Source: Parageobacillus sp. KH3-4 (lineage in GTDB: Bacteria > Bacillota > Bacilli > Bacillales > Anoxybacillaceae). From it: a stretch of DNA of 64,000 bases. The notes beneath the pieces were generated by a model. It was not told the DNA's origin, did not search any database, and saw only the letters and a program-made list of their open reading frames with translations. Location of the stretch: NCBI RefSeq assembly GCF_022846435.1, contig NZ_AP025627.1, forward strand, positions 158,001 to 222,000. The letters run 5' to 3'. Below, piece after piece: positions 27,251 to 37,338 of the stretch; the stretch's first letter is position 1, and each line of letters opens with the position of its first letter. The position numbers were made by a program, and so were the translations under genes.

Positions 27251-28429
27251 ATGCTACGTCTATTCATCATTTTTGTTGCTACTTCAAATGCGTTTATTGT
27301 TCTTTATGCACCACAACCTCTACTTCCTTTATGGACTCAAGAATTTGATGTATCGATTGCAACAGCCAGTTTAGCTATATCATTGACCATCATTTCATTA
27401 TCAATAGCGTCATTTTTATTTGCACAATTATTGGATCAATGGAACCGGAAAAAAGTGATTCTTTCGGCAAGTATCTTGTTAATTATTCCAAGTGTAATGA
27501 TTTTTCTTAGTGAATCTTTTTCATTTATACTATTTTGGAGATGTATTTATGGTTTCATCATACCGGGTATCTTGGCTATGATGATGGCATATATTTCCGA
27601 AGAATTTCCTCCGAATCAAAAAGGCCGGGTAATGGGTGTATATGTAAGTGCCAATGTAGCAGGAGGGTTGGTTGGACGAGTCATTTCAGGACCTATAGCT
27701 GACACATTATCTTGGAGAACAGTATTTTTGGTTATTGCTTTGTTTTCTATATTGGTTGCTTTTTTAGTTTGGAAGTATTTACCCAAATCCACTTTTCAAA
27801 GAGAAAGGAAGAAAAAGAGTTTTATCATTCATTTTAAAAATCCTGCCCTTATCGGAACATTTGCTATAGGTTTCTCACAATTTTTTGCATTCATCGGTTT
27901 TTTCACCTATATTCCTTTTTATGTAGATCAGCCTCCATTTAACTTAAATAACACCCAAATTTCATTACTCTATGCTACTTATGCGCTTGGAATTTTCTCG
28001 GCTCCTATTGCCGGTATAGTATCTGATAAAATTGGCCGACGTTGGACAATGTGCATAGGGCATATTATTGGAGGATTGGGTATACTTATAACACTATGGC
28101 CAACGATACCGGCACTTATTAGCGGTTCATCCTTATTAGCGTTTGGAAATTTCGCTTCACAATCAGCAACAACATCTTATGTAACGGATGTGGCGACAAC
28201 ATCACGGGGAAGTGCATCATCTCTGTATTTGGTATTCTTCTATTTAGGAGGAAGTCTCGGAGCATGGATTCCCGGAATATTATGGGATGTTTTCGGTTGG
28301 CATGGTGTAGTATTCTTGACAGTTGGAACAATTGTTTTAGCCTTATTAAGCAATTTATTCCTGGCAGGAAAAACTTCATGGAAAGTAAAAACTTCTGAGA
28401 ACAAATGTGAACAAAGAATTTTCACCTAA
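27251..28429 (+). CDS. MFS transporter
   Basis: 392 residues with 12 predicted membrane helices. It has the MFS loop motif after helix 2 (LDQWNRKKVIL) and its repeat after helix 8 (SDKIGRRWTM). The profile resembles YnfM-type drug/metabolite exporters. It begins 24 bases after the citrate synthase-like gene and is probably co-transcribed, so it may export the product of the two enzymes. Confidence 0.85.
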   Translation: MLRLFIIFVATSNAFIVLYAPQPLLPLWTQEFDVSIATASLAISLTIISLSIASFLFAQLLDQWNRKKVILSASILLIIPSVMIFLSESFSFILFWRCIYGFIIPGILAMMMAYISEEFPPNQKGRVMGVYVSANVAGGLVGRVISGPIADTLSWRTVFLVIALFSILVAFLVWKYLPKSTFQRERKKKSFIIHFKNPALIGTFAIGFSQFFAFIGFFTYIPFYVDQPPFNLNNTQISLLYATYALGIFSAPIAGIVSDKIGRRWTMCIGHIIGGLGILITLWPTIPALISGSSLLAFGNFASQSATTSYVTDVATTSRGSASSLYLVFFYLGGSLGAWIPGILWDVFGWHGVVFLTVGTIVLALLSNLFLAGKTSWKVKTSENKCEQRIFT

Positions 28430-28559
28430 AGCTAGGAACTCGACTAGATTAAATATTTCTTCGTATGTCGGTTAATTTGGTTAACATCGTAGTTGAAAGG
28501 TGCAGGTATTAGAAGTGCTCCATTAAAAAGTTGCTTAAATAATGAACAAATATATAGAT

Positions 28560-28940
28560 TCAGATTAATTTTCCGACATAACTATCTGTCCAATGCGTTG
28601 GAGCACTTTTTCTGGAAATTGAGCGAGATGCTCCAAGAACAAAAACAATCGATTCCCGCAACTCTTTTCGATTGGCATGAAACCAATTGGCAATCACGCT
28701 CTCTTTCAGCCATCCCCAAATCCGTTCGACCAAATTTAAATTCGGCGAATACGGGGGTAGGAATACCAAGTCAACCGTTCTTCGTACTCATGTAAAAAAG
28801 GCTGAAGAATTTTGGCATGATGAATTTTTGCGTTATCCAAGACCATCACGACATGTTTGTCCGGATACTAGTCCAATGTGTATTGGAGAAATTGCAGAAA
28901 AGCCTGTGCATTGCATAGATGTTTTGGATAGTTGAAGTGG
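28560..28940 (-). pseudogene. IS630-family transposase fragment
   Basis: The minus strand reads HVVMVLDNAKIHHAKILQPF and, in another frame, VFLPPYSPNLNLVERIWGWL with KESVIANWFHANRKELRESI. These are the LDN and PYSPxLNxxE motifs of the IS630/Tc1 DDE core. Only the C-terminal third is left, with a frameshift. Confidence 0.75.
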
Positions 28941-28984
28941 CAACCGGCGGCTTCTTTAGAATTGGCTCAAAACTAAAAGAATGT

Positions 28985-29310
28985 TGTTAAACCACAGAAA
29001 CCAAGTGTCAGTGTCATTACTCCTCAGTCTATTGTTTCAAAAGCGAAGACAAAATCTTTTAAGGCTGGGGGAACTACTCAAACGTTAAGTATTACAGGAA
29101 CTTTTGAAACACTATATTCATATGAGACAAATGTTTGCGGGAGTTAAATCTATAACTTCGAAAGCAACAAGTGGTGGAAGCTGGAAACAAACAGGGTATG
29201 AAGCACGACTAACTGATGGCGGTCGTACGTATGTTATTACTGTAGCAGGAACATTTACAATAGGTGGAGAAACTGTGTCAGTTATAGAAAGCGTAGAATT
29301 TTTATTGTAA
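28985..29310 (+). pseudogene. Remnant of a secreted-type protein
   Basis: The coding sense runs PSVSVITPQSIVSKAKTKSF...TLSITGTFETLY and then, after a one-base shift near 29100, continues MFAGVKSITSKATSGGSWKQ...ESVEFLL to a stop. There is no start and no signal peptide, so the 5' end is lost, probably to the IS630 insertion next door. The beta-rich, Thr/Ser-rich composition suggests an extracellular protein. The family is not recognised. Confidence 0.45.
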
Positions 29311-29436
29311 TGCTGATGGATCCGTTGGTTGATAAGAAAATCTCATTTTTTATAAATACCGGAAATTGAAACGTAAGCAAAATATGACAAGCATGGTTTT
29401 GTAGATAGAGCGGTTGTCTCTGCAAATGGCTGCGAT

Positions 29437-29479
29437 AGGGAGAGGTGAAGAAAGAAAGTTAAACCTCCCCCTCTTTTTT
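29437..29479 (+). terminator. Terminator-like hairpin
   Basis: AGGGAGAGGT / ACCTCCCCCT (one mismatch) followed by CTTTTTT. It lies after the broken secreted-protein gene. Confidence 0.6.
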
Positions 29480-29711
29480 GCGTTTGCAAAAGTCCTTTGT
29501 CTTTGCCCCTTTTTCAGTGCTTTATTGAACTAGTTCTGATTTTTTGTTTATCTATGTTAAGATATCATCGGCAAATAAAAGCCCCAATCGATTTGTTTTA
29601 AGCGCCTTTCATTATCATTTTCACCCATAACCTGTTAGAAGTTGTAGGGGCTATTTTGAGGTGTATTGCATGTCACAATTTTCGAAACGCCCTTTTTCAT
29701 GAACGCCCTCG

Positions 29712-30153
29712 TTAGTTACATTTCCTTTTTGTAATTTTGAGAAGAGAACGAATAATAAGGTTTAACATGCAAGTAATCATAAAAAGAGAAAAGAAATATT
29801 TACCCCCTACTGTCGCAGAATGAAAAATCATCGTCCCTAATAAAAGAAACATTATGCCTAAACAAAAATGAAACACCATTAGCTTTTTTGTATTGTATTT
29901 TACCACTTAAAATGAAAATGTAAGTAAAGCTAAACACCATCAATATGGGAAATATTGGCCGCATATATGAAGTGATCCAATTGTGAGATATCGGCATGTT
30001 CCGTTACTTCACCATTGAACATTTTCGAGAAAAATGCAGAATATTGCCATTCCCATGTATATCTCTTCATTCACTTCCTTCATACCATGAAGCTAATGTA
30101 GAGAAAACGAAAAGCACAAACGCTAACACATATTGAAATATAAATTTATTCAT
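29712..30153 (-). pseudogene. DUF4306-like small membrane protein, frameshifted
   Basis: From ATG 30153 the minus strand reads MNKFIFQYVLAFVLFVFSTL and ASWYEGSE, then stops. Other frames continue YTWEWQYSAFFSKMFNGEVT and ADISQLDHFIYAA, PIFPILMVFSFTYIFI, and finally LMVFHFCLGIMFLLLGTMIF to 29712. The fragments in order resemble B. subtilis YjdJ-type proteins as I recall them (helix, WEW-containing outer loop, three helices). At least three frameshifts are present. Confidence 0.5.
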
Positions 30154-30405
30154 TCCATTTTAACCCTTTTTTACTATTTTTTAATTCTACCATATAGAAC
30201 CTTATTCAATAAACTTGCTCGATTCGTTTTTACAGAAGCCTTTAAAAAAACTGGGCCGTCGTTAGGTTTTGCTTAGCGGACGGGTATGATGCTTAAACAA
30301 AGTGAACTTCCTTCGTTATGAAAGAAGGGTAGTGGAACAAGGATTCATCCGTCGTTGACTGCCATGATGTTTGTTAAAATATAGAGTGATAACTTTTTTA
30401 TACTA
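30154..30405. other. Intergenic stretch
   Basis: No gene is seen. It contains scattered short inverted repeats (for example CCTTCGTTATGAAAGAAGG near 30310) and presumably the promoter of the next gene. Confidence 0.3.
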
Positions 30406-30477
30406 GTGAAGCATATCGTTTTATTAAGGGATATTTGCTTTGTGAATGCTACGAAGCCTTTGGAAAGGGGAGAAAAA

Positions 30478-31131
30478 TTGATAAAAGCAATTATTTTTGA
30501 TTTTGACGGTTTAATTGTAGACACAGAGACGGCCTGGTTTGAGGCTTATAAAGAAACTATGAGTTTATATAAGGTCGATTTACCTCTTGAACGTTTTGTT
30601 GAATGCGTCGGGTCCGATAATACTGCCCTTTACGAGTTTTTCAAACAGCAATTGGGAGAAAGTTGTAACATTGAAGAAATTGAAACGAAAGCCAAAAGCT
30701 TGTACAAAATAAAGATGAAAACTCCTCAGGCGCGTGAAGGTGTAAAGGATTATTTAGAAGAAGCCAAGAAATTGGGATACAAAATTGCCATTGCTTCAAG
30801 TTCTACCAAAGAGTGGGTAACTCATTATTTAAATGAGCTTGGGCTGTTACACTATTTTGAAGTTATTATCACACGGGATGATGTTGATAAAGTAAAACCA
30901 GCCCCAGACTTGTATTTAAAAGCAGTTGATGCCTTAAATATCAATCCCAATGAAGCATTAGCCTTTGAAGACTCCTTAAATGGGCTCCAAGCTGCTTTGG
31001 CTGCTGGGTTAAAGTGTGTCATTGTGCCAAATCCAGTCACAGAGTCTTTAGCCTTCGAAAAATATGATTTGCGACTCAAATCGATGGCAGAAAAACGTCT
31101 AATTGATGTTATAAAACTGATTGAGCAATAA
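30478..31131 (+). CDS. HAD-superfamily hydrolase (beta-phosphoglucomutase-like, YhcW type)
   Basis: 217 residues. The nucleophile motif DFDGLIVDTE lies at the N-terminus, with a helical cap domain after it, then SSSTKEWV (motif II), a Lys in KVKPAPDLYLKA (motif III) and FEDSLNGLQAA (motif IV). It probably removes phosphate from, or isomerises, a small sugar phosphate; the substrate is unknown. TTG 30478 is chosen because AAAGGGGAG sits 5 bases upstream; an in-frame GTG start at 30406 has no ribosome site. It is monocistronic between decayed regions. Confidence 0.85.
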   Translation: MIKAIIFDFDGLIVDTETAWFEAYKETMSLYKVDLPLERFVECVGSDNTALYEFFKQQLGESCNIEEIETKAKSLYKIKMKTPQAREGVKDYLEEAKKLGYKIAIASSSTKEWVTHYLNELGLLHYFEVIITRDDVDKVKPAPDLYLKAVDALNINPNEALAFEDSLNGLQAALAAGLKCVIVPNPVTESLAFEKYDLRLKSMAEKRLIDVIKLIEQ

Positions 31132-31970
31132 TTGGGATTGGGGCATTTCCGTTCGGAAGGCGTTAAAATTTGAACGAGAAAAAATTTTATACAATACTAT
31201 TCCCTAGCCATGATCCGATGGGCGTTTTGGAAATACCATGAATAGTTTAAGACGTACATGCGATCGACGGGCAGAAAAAGCGATTGTGCCTGTCGATCGC
31301 TAGTGCCACTATCGGACGGTTTTGGACATCGGCGAAACGCATATGGGAATGCCGAAGAAGCGTGTGCATGATCATCCAACGCGTTTTTCAAATTCATATC
31401 GAGTTACACTTGCGTTTAAACAGCCATTTATATAAATCCTTTAAAGCTTTTTTATTTTGTTCGATGTCTGTATCTAGTACAGCATCAACTTGAGGATATC
31501 GTGCATTTTCAAAAGTCTTTGGCTACAGTAATCTAAAAGAAAGAATGAAGTCACTATAGATAAAAGCTTGTTTATAGTCCATGCTTGTTAGTATATATAA
31601 GGCGGCTGTATCACACTTGGTGATTTCATACTAATCCATTCACCGGCAATTGTTTTCAACTTCCTGCCCGCCGTCTCCGTCCCCTGCCAAAATCGCTTTC
31701 TTCTGCTTTTCTAAACCTTACATCCCCACGCAATTCCTTTTCATAAAATTTCTGAACACCCGGTGTCATGTAACGCCTATTCCTTAACATGAATGTCAAT
31801 TCCCTCATGCTAATAAACCGTTTAATTCAATTTTTTCAAAAACAATCACAATAATGCAATTCTTATTGCTCATAAACGAGTACATGGGTAGTTGTGATCG
31901 GGAAATTGTCTATTTATAAATCAGGAATATATCCATGTGCAGCAGAAAATGAATCACATATAATTCTAAA
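31132..31970. other. Gene-poor region with decayed sequence
   Basis: No intact gene. A strong hairpin (GCGATCGACGGGCA with TGCCTGTCGATCGC, about 31260-31300) and scraps of coding-like sequence on the minus strand at about 31690-31770 (VQKFYEKELRGDVRFRKA) remain. I do not recognise the source genes. Confidence 0.35.
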
Positions 31971-31985
31971 TGAGAATAATTATCA
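31971..31985. promoter_or_regulatory. Fur box without an intact target gene
   Basis: TGAGAATAATTATCA fits the 7-1-7 Fur consensus TGATAATNATTATCA with one mismatch. The sequence downstream to about 32330 has no intact gene, so this is probably the operator of a lost iron-regulated gene, or it acts on the dhb region 350 bases away. Confidence 0.6.
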
Positions 31986-32338
31986 TTTTTATAAGTTTAA
32001 TTGGAGATTCGACTTTTGGCTGTTTAATAAATTTATGGCTGTCGGGGGCGAGCCTATGGCTGATCATGCGGGGTGACAACGCCGCTTACCGACAAATCTA
32101 TCTATCCGTTGGTCAATGAAAGCCGGGAAGCGTTCGCGCTTTTGATAACAGCCGAAAGAAATTTATTTGTTTTGTTGCCATGTAATGCTTCATTATTATC
32201 ATCTAGTCTTTTGTTTGCGTAGAAAACAGCGATATAGAATCGGGTTGAAACTAGTACTTATAAACTAATTTAAATAGAATCAATCTTTTGGAGATTAGGA
32301 CCTATGTATGGTTTTATCTGCAAAGATAAAAAATGAAT

Positions 32339-32404
32339 TTGACATATTAATTCCATTTATATAATATATTGTTTAAAGAATAAATGATAATGATAATCAT
32401 TATC
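32339..32404 (+). promoter_or_regulatory. Promoter and Fur box of the dhb operon
   Basis: TTGACA at 32339-32344 and TAATAT at 32362-32367 (17-base spacer) are followed by a perfect 19-base Fur box, GATAATGATAATCATTATC, at 32386-32404 over the expected start of transcription. The resulting leader to the dhbA start codon is about 300 bases and holds no recognised riboswitch. Confidence 0.85.
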
Positions 32405-32690
32405 AAAAAAGAGTAGCAGAACATCATGAGTGTTGCTTAAGTGTTGGAAAGTAATAGCATGGCGATAAGCTATGATTAGTCTGCAAGCTGCAGAATCTTG
32501 CTGGCTTCGGCGAGAAAAGCCAATGAAAGCGGCAGCTGATGTATTGTAAAAATCACAATGAGTGAAAGCAGATGATTTCATAAAGAATCAGGGGAGATAT
32601 GGTTCATGAATGGTTTTATTGGTATCGACATGTTTAGGAGAACATGTTAAGCGGCTAATGAAATCCTTACGAATAAAGAAGGTGACAGAG

Positions 32691-33476
32691 ATGGAACATT
32701 TGGGGATTAAAGGAAAAGTAGCTCTTGTCACAGGCGCTGCCCAAGGAATTGGCGAAGCGGTGACAAGATCTTTCGTCGAACATGGCGTGTCTGTTGCAGC
32801 ACTAGATCGAAATGGCGATCGATTGGCTGCACTTGTCTCTGATTTACAGAGCAATGGTTACGATGTGCATGCTTTTTGTGCAGATGTGGCTAATAGTGCA
32901 GAAATTGATGAAATCGTCGCGCAAATTGAGGACAAAATGGGTCCTATCGATATTTTGGTAAATGTTGCTGGGATTCTGCGGACGGGTTTAATCGAAAGTT
33001 TTACTGATGAAGATTGGGAAGAGGTATTCAAAGTGAACACAACCGGTGTTTTTAATGTTTCCCGTTCGGTTAGCAGGCGGATGATTCCTCGCCGTTCAGG
33101 TGCGATCGTCACAGTTAGCTCGAATGCAGCAACCGTTCCAAGAATGTTTATGTCTGCTTACGCAGCTTCGAAGGCAGCGGCAACCATGTTTACGAAATGT
33201 CTTGGGCTTGAACTTGCTCGGTATCATATTCGCTGCAACGTTGTATCTCCCGGTTCCACTGAAACGGAAATGCAGCGGGCAATGTGGACGGATGAAAATG
33301 GGGCAAATAAAGTGATCGCTGGTTCGATGGAAGAGTTTCGTCTCGGCATTCCTCTGAAAAAGCTGGCTCAGCCTTCAGATATTGCAGATGCTGTTCTATT
33401 TCTCGTTTCTGAACGGTCGCGTCATATCACGATGCACGATTTAAGGGTGGATGGCGGTGCAACGTTAGACGCATAA
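32691..33476 (+). CDS. dhbA: 2,3-dihydro-2,3-dihydroxybenzoate dehydrogenase
   Basis: A short-chain dehydrogenase that oxidises 2,3-dihydro-DHB to 2,3-dihydroxybenzoate with NAD, the last step of the catechol unit of bacillibactin. 261 residues with the TGAAQGIG nucleotide loop, NVAG, and catalytic Tyr157/Lys161 (YAASK). ATG 32691 matches the start of B. subtilis DhbA ([13 protein letters not shown]); the frame extends to 32610, but no ribosome site supports that. First gene of dhbACEBF. Confidence 0.95.
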   Translation: MEHLGIKGKVALVTGAAQGIGEAVTRSFVEHGVSVAALDRNGDRLAALVSDLQSNGYDVHAFCADVANSAEIDEIVAQIEDKMGPIDILVNVAGILRTGLIESFTDEDWEEVFKVNTTGVFNVSRSVSRRMIPRRSGAIVTVSSNAATVPRMFMSAYAASKAAATMFTKCLGLELARYHIRCNVVSPGSTETEMQRAMWTDENGANKVIAGSMEEFRLGIPLKKLAQPSDIADAVLFLVSERSRHITMHDLRVDGGATLDA

Positions 33477-33497
33477 CATTCCATGGAGGTAACAATT

Positions 33498-34739
33498 ATG
33501 ATGAAAACAAAAACAATCCATCATGTTACAGCTGAACAGCTTCTTGCTGAATACAAAGAGGGAACATCCTTTTTCTTGGCCTCTCCACGTAAAACTCTTT
33601 TAGCTCAAGGAATTTTTGCAACAGTGCCGACTGAAGGCTATGAGCACAAGCGAATGCAAATACTGGATCATGTAAAAACGGTCTTACAGGATGCGAAACA
33701 GCGTGGAATCAGCGACAATCCGATTGTTGTTGGCGCCATACCATTTGACCATATGTATCCAGCCCAGCTTATTGTGCCTTCAGAGGTGAAATGGTCAGGT
33801 CCATTGCCGTTTGGCCAATTGAATAGCCAAATCGAACAAAGTGTGACCAATGAATATGAAGTGAACCCTGTTCCGTCGCCACAGGAATATGAAAATGCAG
33901 TGGAACAAGGATTAAGAAGAATAAAAGCGGGTGACCTTCGTAAAGTCGTTTTATCAAGATCTCTTCATTTGACTTCGTCAGAAAAGGTAGACATTCCTCA
34001 CCTGCTTCGTAAATTGGCGGTACATAATCCAAATGGCTATACATTTGCTGCAGCGTTGCCGGAGCGTCTGGATCGTGAAGCGAACAAAGATTCAGGAACA
34101 AAGAAAAACAGAACTTTGCTGGGAGCAAGTCCAGAGCTGCTCGTTTCGAAATCGGGCCTGCAAGTGATAGCGAATCCGCTTGCAGGTTCAGCCCCCCGCA
34201 GTGAAGATCCTGAAGAGGATCGACGTCGCGCTAATGCTCTTCTTTCTTCAGCGAAAAATCGCCATGAGCATGCTGTAGTCATCGAAGCAGTAGCGAATGC
34301 GCTCAGACCGTTTTGCAAGACATTGAATGTCCCTGAAGAGCCCTCACTTATTCATACGGAAACGATGTGGCATCTATCAACAGTGGTAAGTGGAGAGCTA
34401 TCTTCACCTTCCATTACTTCGCTTGAACTGGCGTTTGCTCTTCATCCAACTCCAGCTGTTTGCGGGACGCCAACGCCATTGGCGAAAAAAGCGATACAAG
34501 AAATCGAGCCATTTGAACGCGGCTTTTTTACGGGAATGGTTGGCTGGTGCGACAGTGAAGGGGATGGAGAATGGATTGTTACAATTCGTTGTGCAGAAGT
34601 GGAAGACTATTCTCTTCGCCTTTTTGCAGGGGCTGGCATTGTGGAAGGGTCAACACCAGAGGAAGAATTAGCAGAAACATCAGCTAAGTTTCGTACGATG
34701 CTGCTAGCTATGGGGTTGAACAACGACATCTTTAAATAA
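33498..34739 (+). CDS. dhbC: Isochorismate synthase
   Basis: Converts chorismate to isochorismate for 2,3-dihydroxybenzoate synthesis. About 413 residues of the chorismate-binding (ADCS/anthranilate synthase I) fold. It has [31 protein letters not shown] and the C-terminal active-site region [11 protein letters not shown]. The start at ATG 33498 follows GGAGGT; the in-frame ATG at 33483 lies too close to the dhbA stop. It follows dhbA by about 20 bases. Confidence 0.94.
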   Translation: MMKTKTIHHVTAEQLLAEYKEGTSFFLASPRKTLLAQGIFATVPTEGYEHKRMQILDHVKTVLQDAKQRGISDNPIVVGAIPFDHMYPAQLIVPSEVKWSGPLPFGQLNSQIEQSVTNEYEVNPVPSPQEYENAVEQGLRRIKAGDLRKVVLSRSLHLTSSEKVDIPHLLRKLAVHNPNGYTFAAALPERLDREANKDSGTKKNRTLLGASPELLVSKSGLQVIANPLAGSAPRSEDPEEDRRRANALLSSAKNRHEHAVVIEAVANALRPFCKTLNVPEEPSLIHTETMWHLSTVVSGELSSPSITSLELAFALHPTPAVCGTPTPLAKKAIQEIEPFERGFFTGMVGWCDSEGDGEWIVTIRCAEVEDYSLRLFAGAGIVEGSTPEEELAETSAKFRTMLLAMGLNNDIFK

Positions 34740-34756
34740 ATTTGGGGGGAAAGGTT

Positions 34757-36382
34757 ATGTTAAGCGGATGCCCTACATGGCCAGAGGAGTTTGCAGAATT
34801 TTACCGGAAGGAAGGCTGCTGGGCAGGTGAGACTTTTGGTGACATGCTACGGGAGAGGGCGTTAAAGTACGGTGATCGCATTGCGGTTACTTCCAGAAAA
34901 AGGCAAATCAGCTATAAAGAGCTTGATAGAAGAGCGGATCAACTTGCCTCAGGACTCCACCGATTGGGGATTCGGCCAAAGGATCGCGTTGTCATTCAAT
35001 TGCCGAATCAAATTGAGTTTTTTGAAGTATGCTTTGCTCTCTTCCGTTTGGGGGCGCTGCCTGTCTTTGCCTTACCTTCACATCGATATAGTGAAATCAG
35101 TTATTTTTGTGAATTCAGTGAAGCGGTAGCTTATATTATTCCAGACCAGCATGCGGGATTTGACTTCCGCTCCCTTGCCAAACAGGTAAAGGCTGCTGTT
35201 CCAACCTTAAAGCATGTCATCGTGATTGGAGAAGCGGGAGAGTTTGAATCATTAGAAAATTTGTTTATAGATCCTATCCAACTTCCGGCCGTTCACTCAA
35301 GCGATGTTGCTTTCTTTCAGCTGTCAGGAGGAAGCACGGGGTTGCCAAAAATGATTCCGCGAACTCACGATGATTATATCTACAGTCTCCGAGTTAGCGC
35401 GGAAATTTGCCAACTTAATCAGGATAGTATTTATCTTGCGGTTCTTCCCATTGCCCATAACTATCCGCTTAGTTCACCAGGTGTTCTGGGAACGTTATAT
35501 GCCGGCGGAAAAGTGGTCCTTGCAGACAGCCCTAGTCCAGACGAGGCGTTTCCGCTTATTCAGCAAGAGAAAGTCACTATTACTGCGCTCGTGCCACCGC
35601 TTGTTTGGATATGGTTAGACGCAGCATCTTCTCGCAAGTATGATTTATCCAGCCTTCAAGTCTTGCAAGTCGGCGGGGCGAAATTCAGCGCAGAAGTAGC
35701 TAAAAGAGTAAAACCAGTTTTTGGTTGCACCTTGCAGCAGGTATATGGCATGGCTGAGGGATTAGTCAACTATACGAGATTGGATGATCCTGAAGAAGTG
35801 ATTATAAATACCCAAGGAAAGCCAATGTCTAAATATGATGAAATCCGCATAGTAGATGAAGAGGATAAAGAGGTGGAGCCTGGCCAAGTTGGCGAACTGT
35901 TAACGAGAGGGCCTTATACAATTCGCGGATACTACAAAGCGGAAGCGCATAATGCGAGAGCTTTTACTTCGGATGGCTTTTACCGGACGGGAGACTTGGT
36001 AAGAATGACTCCATCCGGCTACTTGGTTGTCGAAGGGCGTGTGAAAGATCAGATTAACCGAGGCGGTGAAAAAATTGCGGCTGAGGAAGTGGAAAATTAT
36101 CTTTTAGCACATCCTTCAGTACGTGATGCGGCTGTCGTTTCGATGCCGGATGAATTCCTTGGTGAACGATCATGCGCTTTTATCATTCCGCGTGATCACT
36201 CCTTGGAAGCAGCTGAGCTGAAATCGTTCTTGCGAGAACGTGGAGTGGCAAGTTTTAAAATACCTGATCGCATCGAATTCGTTGATTCATTTCCAAAGAC
36301 AGCAGTAGGAAAGATTAACAAGAGGGCATTGCGGCAAATCATTGCGGAAAAGCTGCAATCTGCTGGAAAAACAACAGAATAA
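34757..36382 (+). CDS. dhbE: 2,3-dihydroxybenzoate--AMP ligase
   Basis: A stand-alone adenylation enzyme that activates 2,3-dihydroxybenzoate and loads it onto the aryl carrier domain of DhbB. About 541 residues. It has core motifs [10 protein letters not shown] (A3), [12 protein letters not shown] (A5), YRTGD (A7) and the [14 protein letters not shown] hinge (A8), and the C-terminal catalytic Lys in [14 protein letters not shown] 34757 lies behind GGGGGGAAAGG. Confidence 0.95.
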   Translation: MLSGCPTWPEEFAEFYRKEGCWAGETFGDMLRERALKYGDRIAVTSRKRQISYKELDRRADQLASGLHRLGIRPKDRVVIQLPNQIEFFEVCFALFRLGALPVFALPSHRYSEISYFCEFSEAVAYIIPDQHAGFDFRSLAKQVKAAVPTLKHVIVIGEAGEFESLENLFIDPIQLPAVHSSDVAFFQLSGGSTGLPKMIPRTHDDYIYSLRVSAEICQLNQDSIYLAVLPIAHNYPLSSPGVLGTLYAGGKVVLADSPSPDEAFPLIQQEKVTITALVPPLVWIWLDAASSRKYDLSSLQVLQVGGAKFSAEVAKRVKPVFGCTLQQVYGMAEGLVNYTRLDDPEEVIINTQGKPMSKYDEIRIVDEEDKEVEPGQVGELLTRGPYTIRGYYKAEAHNARAFTSDGFYRTGDLVRMTPSGYLVVEGRVKDQINRGGEKIAAEEVENYLLAHPSVRDAAVVSMPDEFLGERSCAFIIPRDHSLEAAELKSFLRERGVASFKIPDRIEFVDSFPKTAVGKINKRALRQIIAEKLQSAGKTTE

Positions 36383-36403
36383 CTATTGAAAGGAAGTGTT
36401 TAG

Positions 36404-37324
36404 ATGGCTATCCCTGCTATTCCAGCTTATCCAATGCCTGTTTCATCAGATCTGCCAAAAAACAAAGTATCGTGGACACCCGATCCTAAACGTGCGGCAC
36501 TGCTTATTCACGATATGCAAAATTATTTTCTTGACGCTTTTATCCCTAATGCGTCGCCTTTCGTCGAACTTGTGGGGAATATTCAACAGCTAAAAAAGGT
36601 ATGCAAAGAAATGGGTATTCCTGTCATTTACTCTGCGCAACCGGGTGGACAAACGCTGGAACAGCGTGGATTGCTTCAGGATTTTTGGGGAAATGGAATC
36701 GCTGATGATCCTTATCAAAAGGGGATTATAGATGAATTAGCACCTGATGCCAAGGATATCGTTCTTACAAAGTGGAGATACAGCGCATTCAAAAAAACCA
36801 ATCTTTTAGAAATATTAAAAGGACATGGGCGAGATCAGTTGATTATTTGCGGTGTTTATGCGCATATCGGATGCTTATTAACCGCTAGTGATGCCTTTAT
36901 GCAGGATATACAAGTGTTTTTTGTTGCGGATGCTGTCGCTGATTTTTCGTTAGAGCATCATAAAATGGCTCTCAATTATGCGGCCAGCCGTTGTGCATTC
37001 GTTACGTCCACGCAAAATCTAATTGAAGCATTAAAAAAAGAACATGTTTCGTACTGCCAAAACACATTGCCAATGAGTTTGCATGATGTACGTAATCAAG
37101 TAGCGGAGCTTATTCAAGAGTCTCCAGCGGATCTTTCCGATCATGAGAATTTGGTAAACAGGGGATTGGACTCCATTCGCATGATGAGTTTAGTTGAAAA
37201 ATGGAGAAGAGCGGGAGCGGAGATTACATTTGCGTCCCTTGCTGCACGTCCTACTCTCTTTGATTGGTGGAACTTGTTGTCTTCTCAAGCGGAAAAGGTA
37301 CTATCTGCTCAAGACTCGCAATAA
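36404..37324 (+). CDS. dhbB: Isochorismatase / aryl carrier protein
   Basis: A bifunctional protein of 306 residues. The N-terminal isochorismatase (about 1-210) hydrolyses isochorismate to 2,3-dihydro-DHB ([27 protein letters not shown]). The C-terminal aryl carrier domain holds the phosphopantetheine attachment site GLDSIRMM (Ser257), which carries dihydroxybenzoate to DhbF. AAAGGAAG precedes the ATG. Confidence 0.95.
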   Translation: MAIPAIPAYPMPVSSDLPKNKVSWTPDPKRAALLIHDMQNYFLDAFIPNASPFVELVGNIQQLKKVCKEMGIPVIYSAQPGGQTLEQRGLLQDFWGNGIADDPYQKGIIDELAPDAKDIVLTKWRYSAFKKTNLLEILKGHGRDQLIICGVYAHIGCLLTASDAFMQDIQVFFVADAVADFSLEHHKMALNYAASRCAFVTSTQNLIEALKKEHVSYCQNTLPMSLHDVRNQVAELIQESPADLSDHENLVNRGLDSIRMMSLVEKWRRAGAEITFASLAARPTLFDWWNLLSSQAEKVLSAQDSQ

Positions 37325-37338
37325 AGGAGGCCAGATCC

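Noticed and set aside
28119-28425. Minus-strand frames inside the MFS gene
   Set aside because: They are shadows of a well-supported membrane protein on the plus strand.
31197-31493. Opposed frames around the 31260-31300 hairpin
   Set aside because: Their codons come mainly from the palindrome itself, and neither has a start signal.
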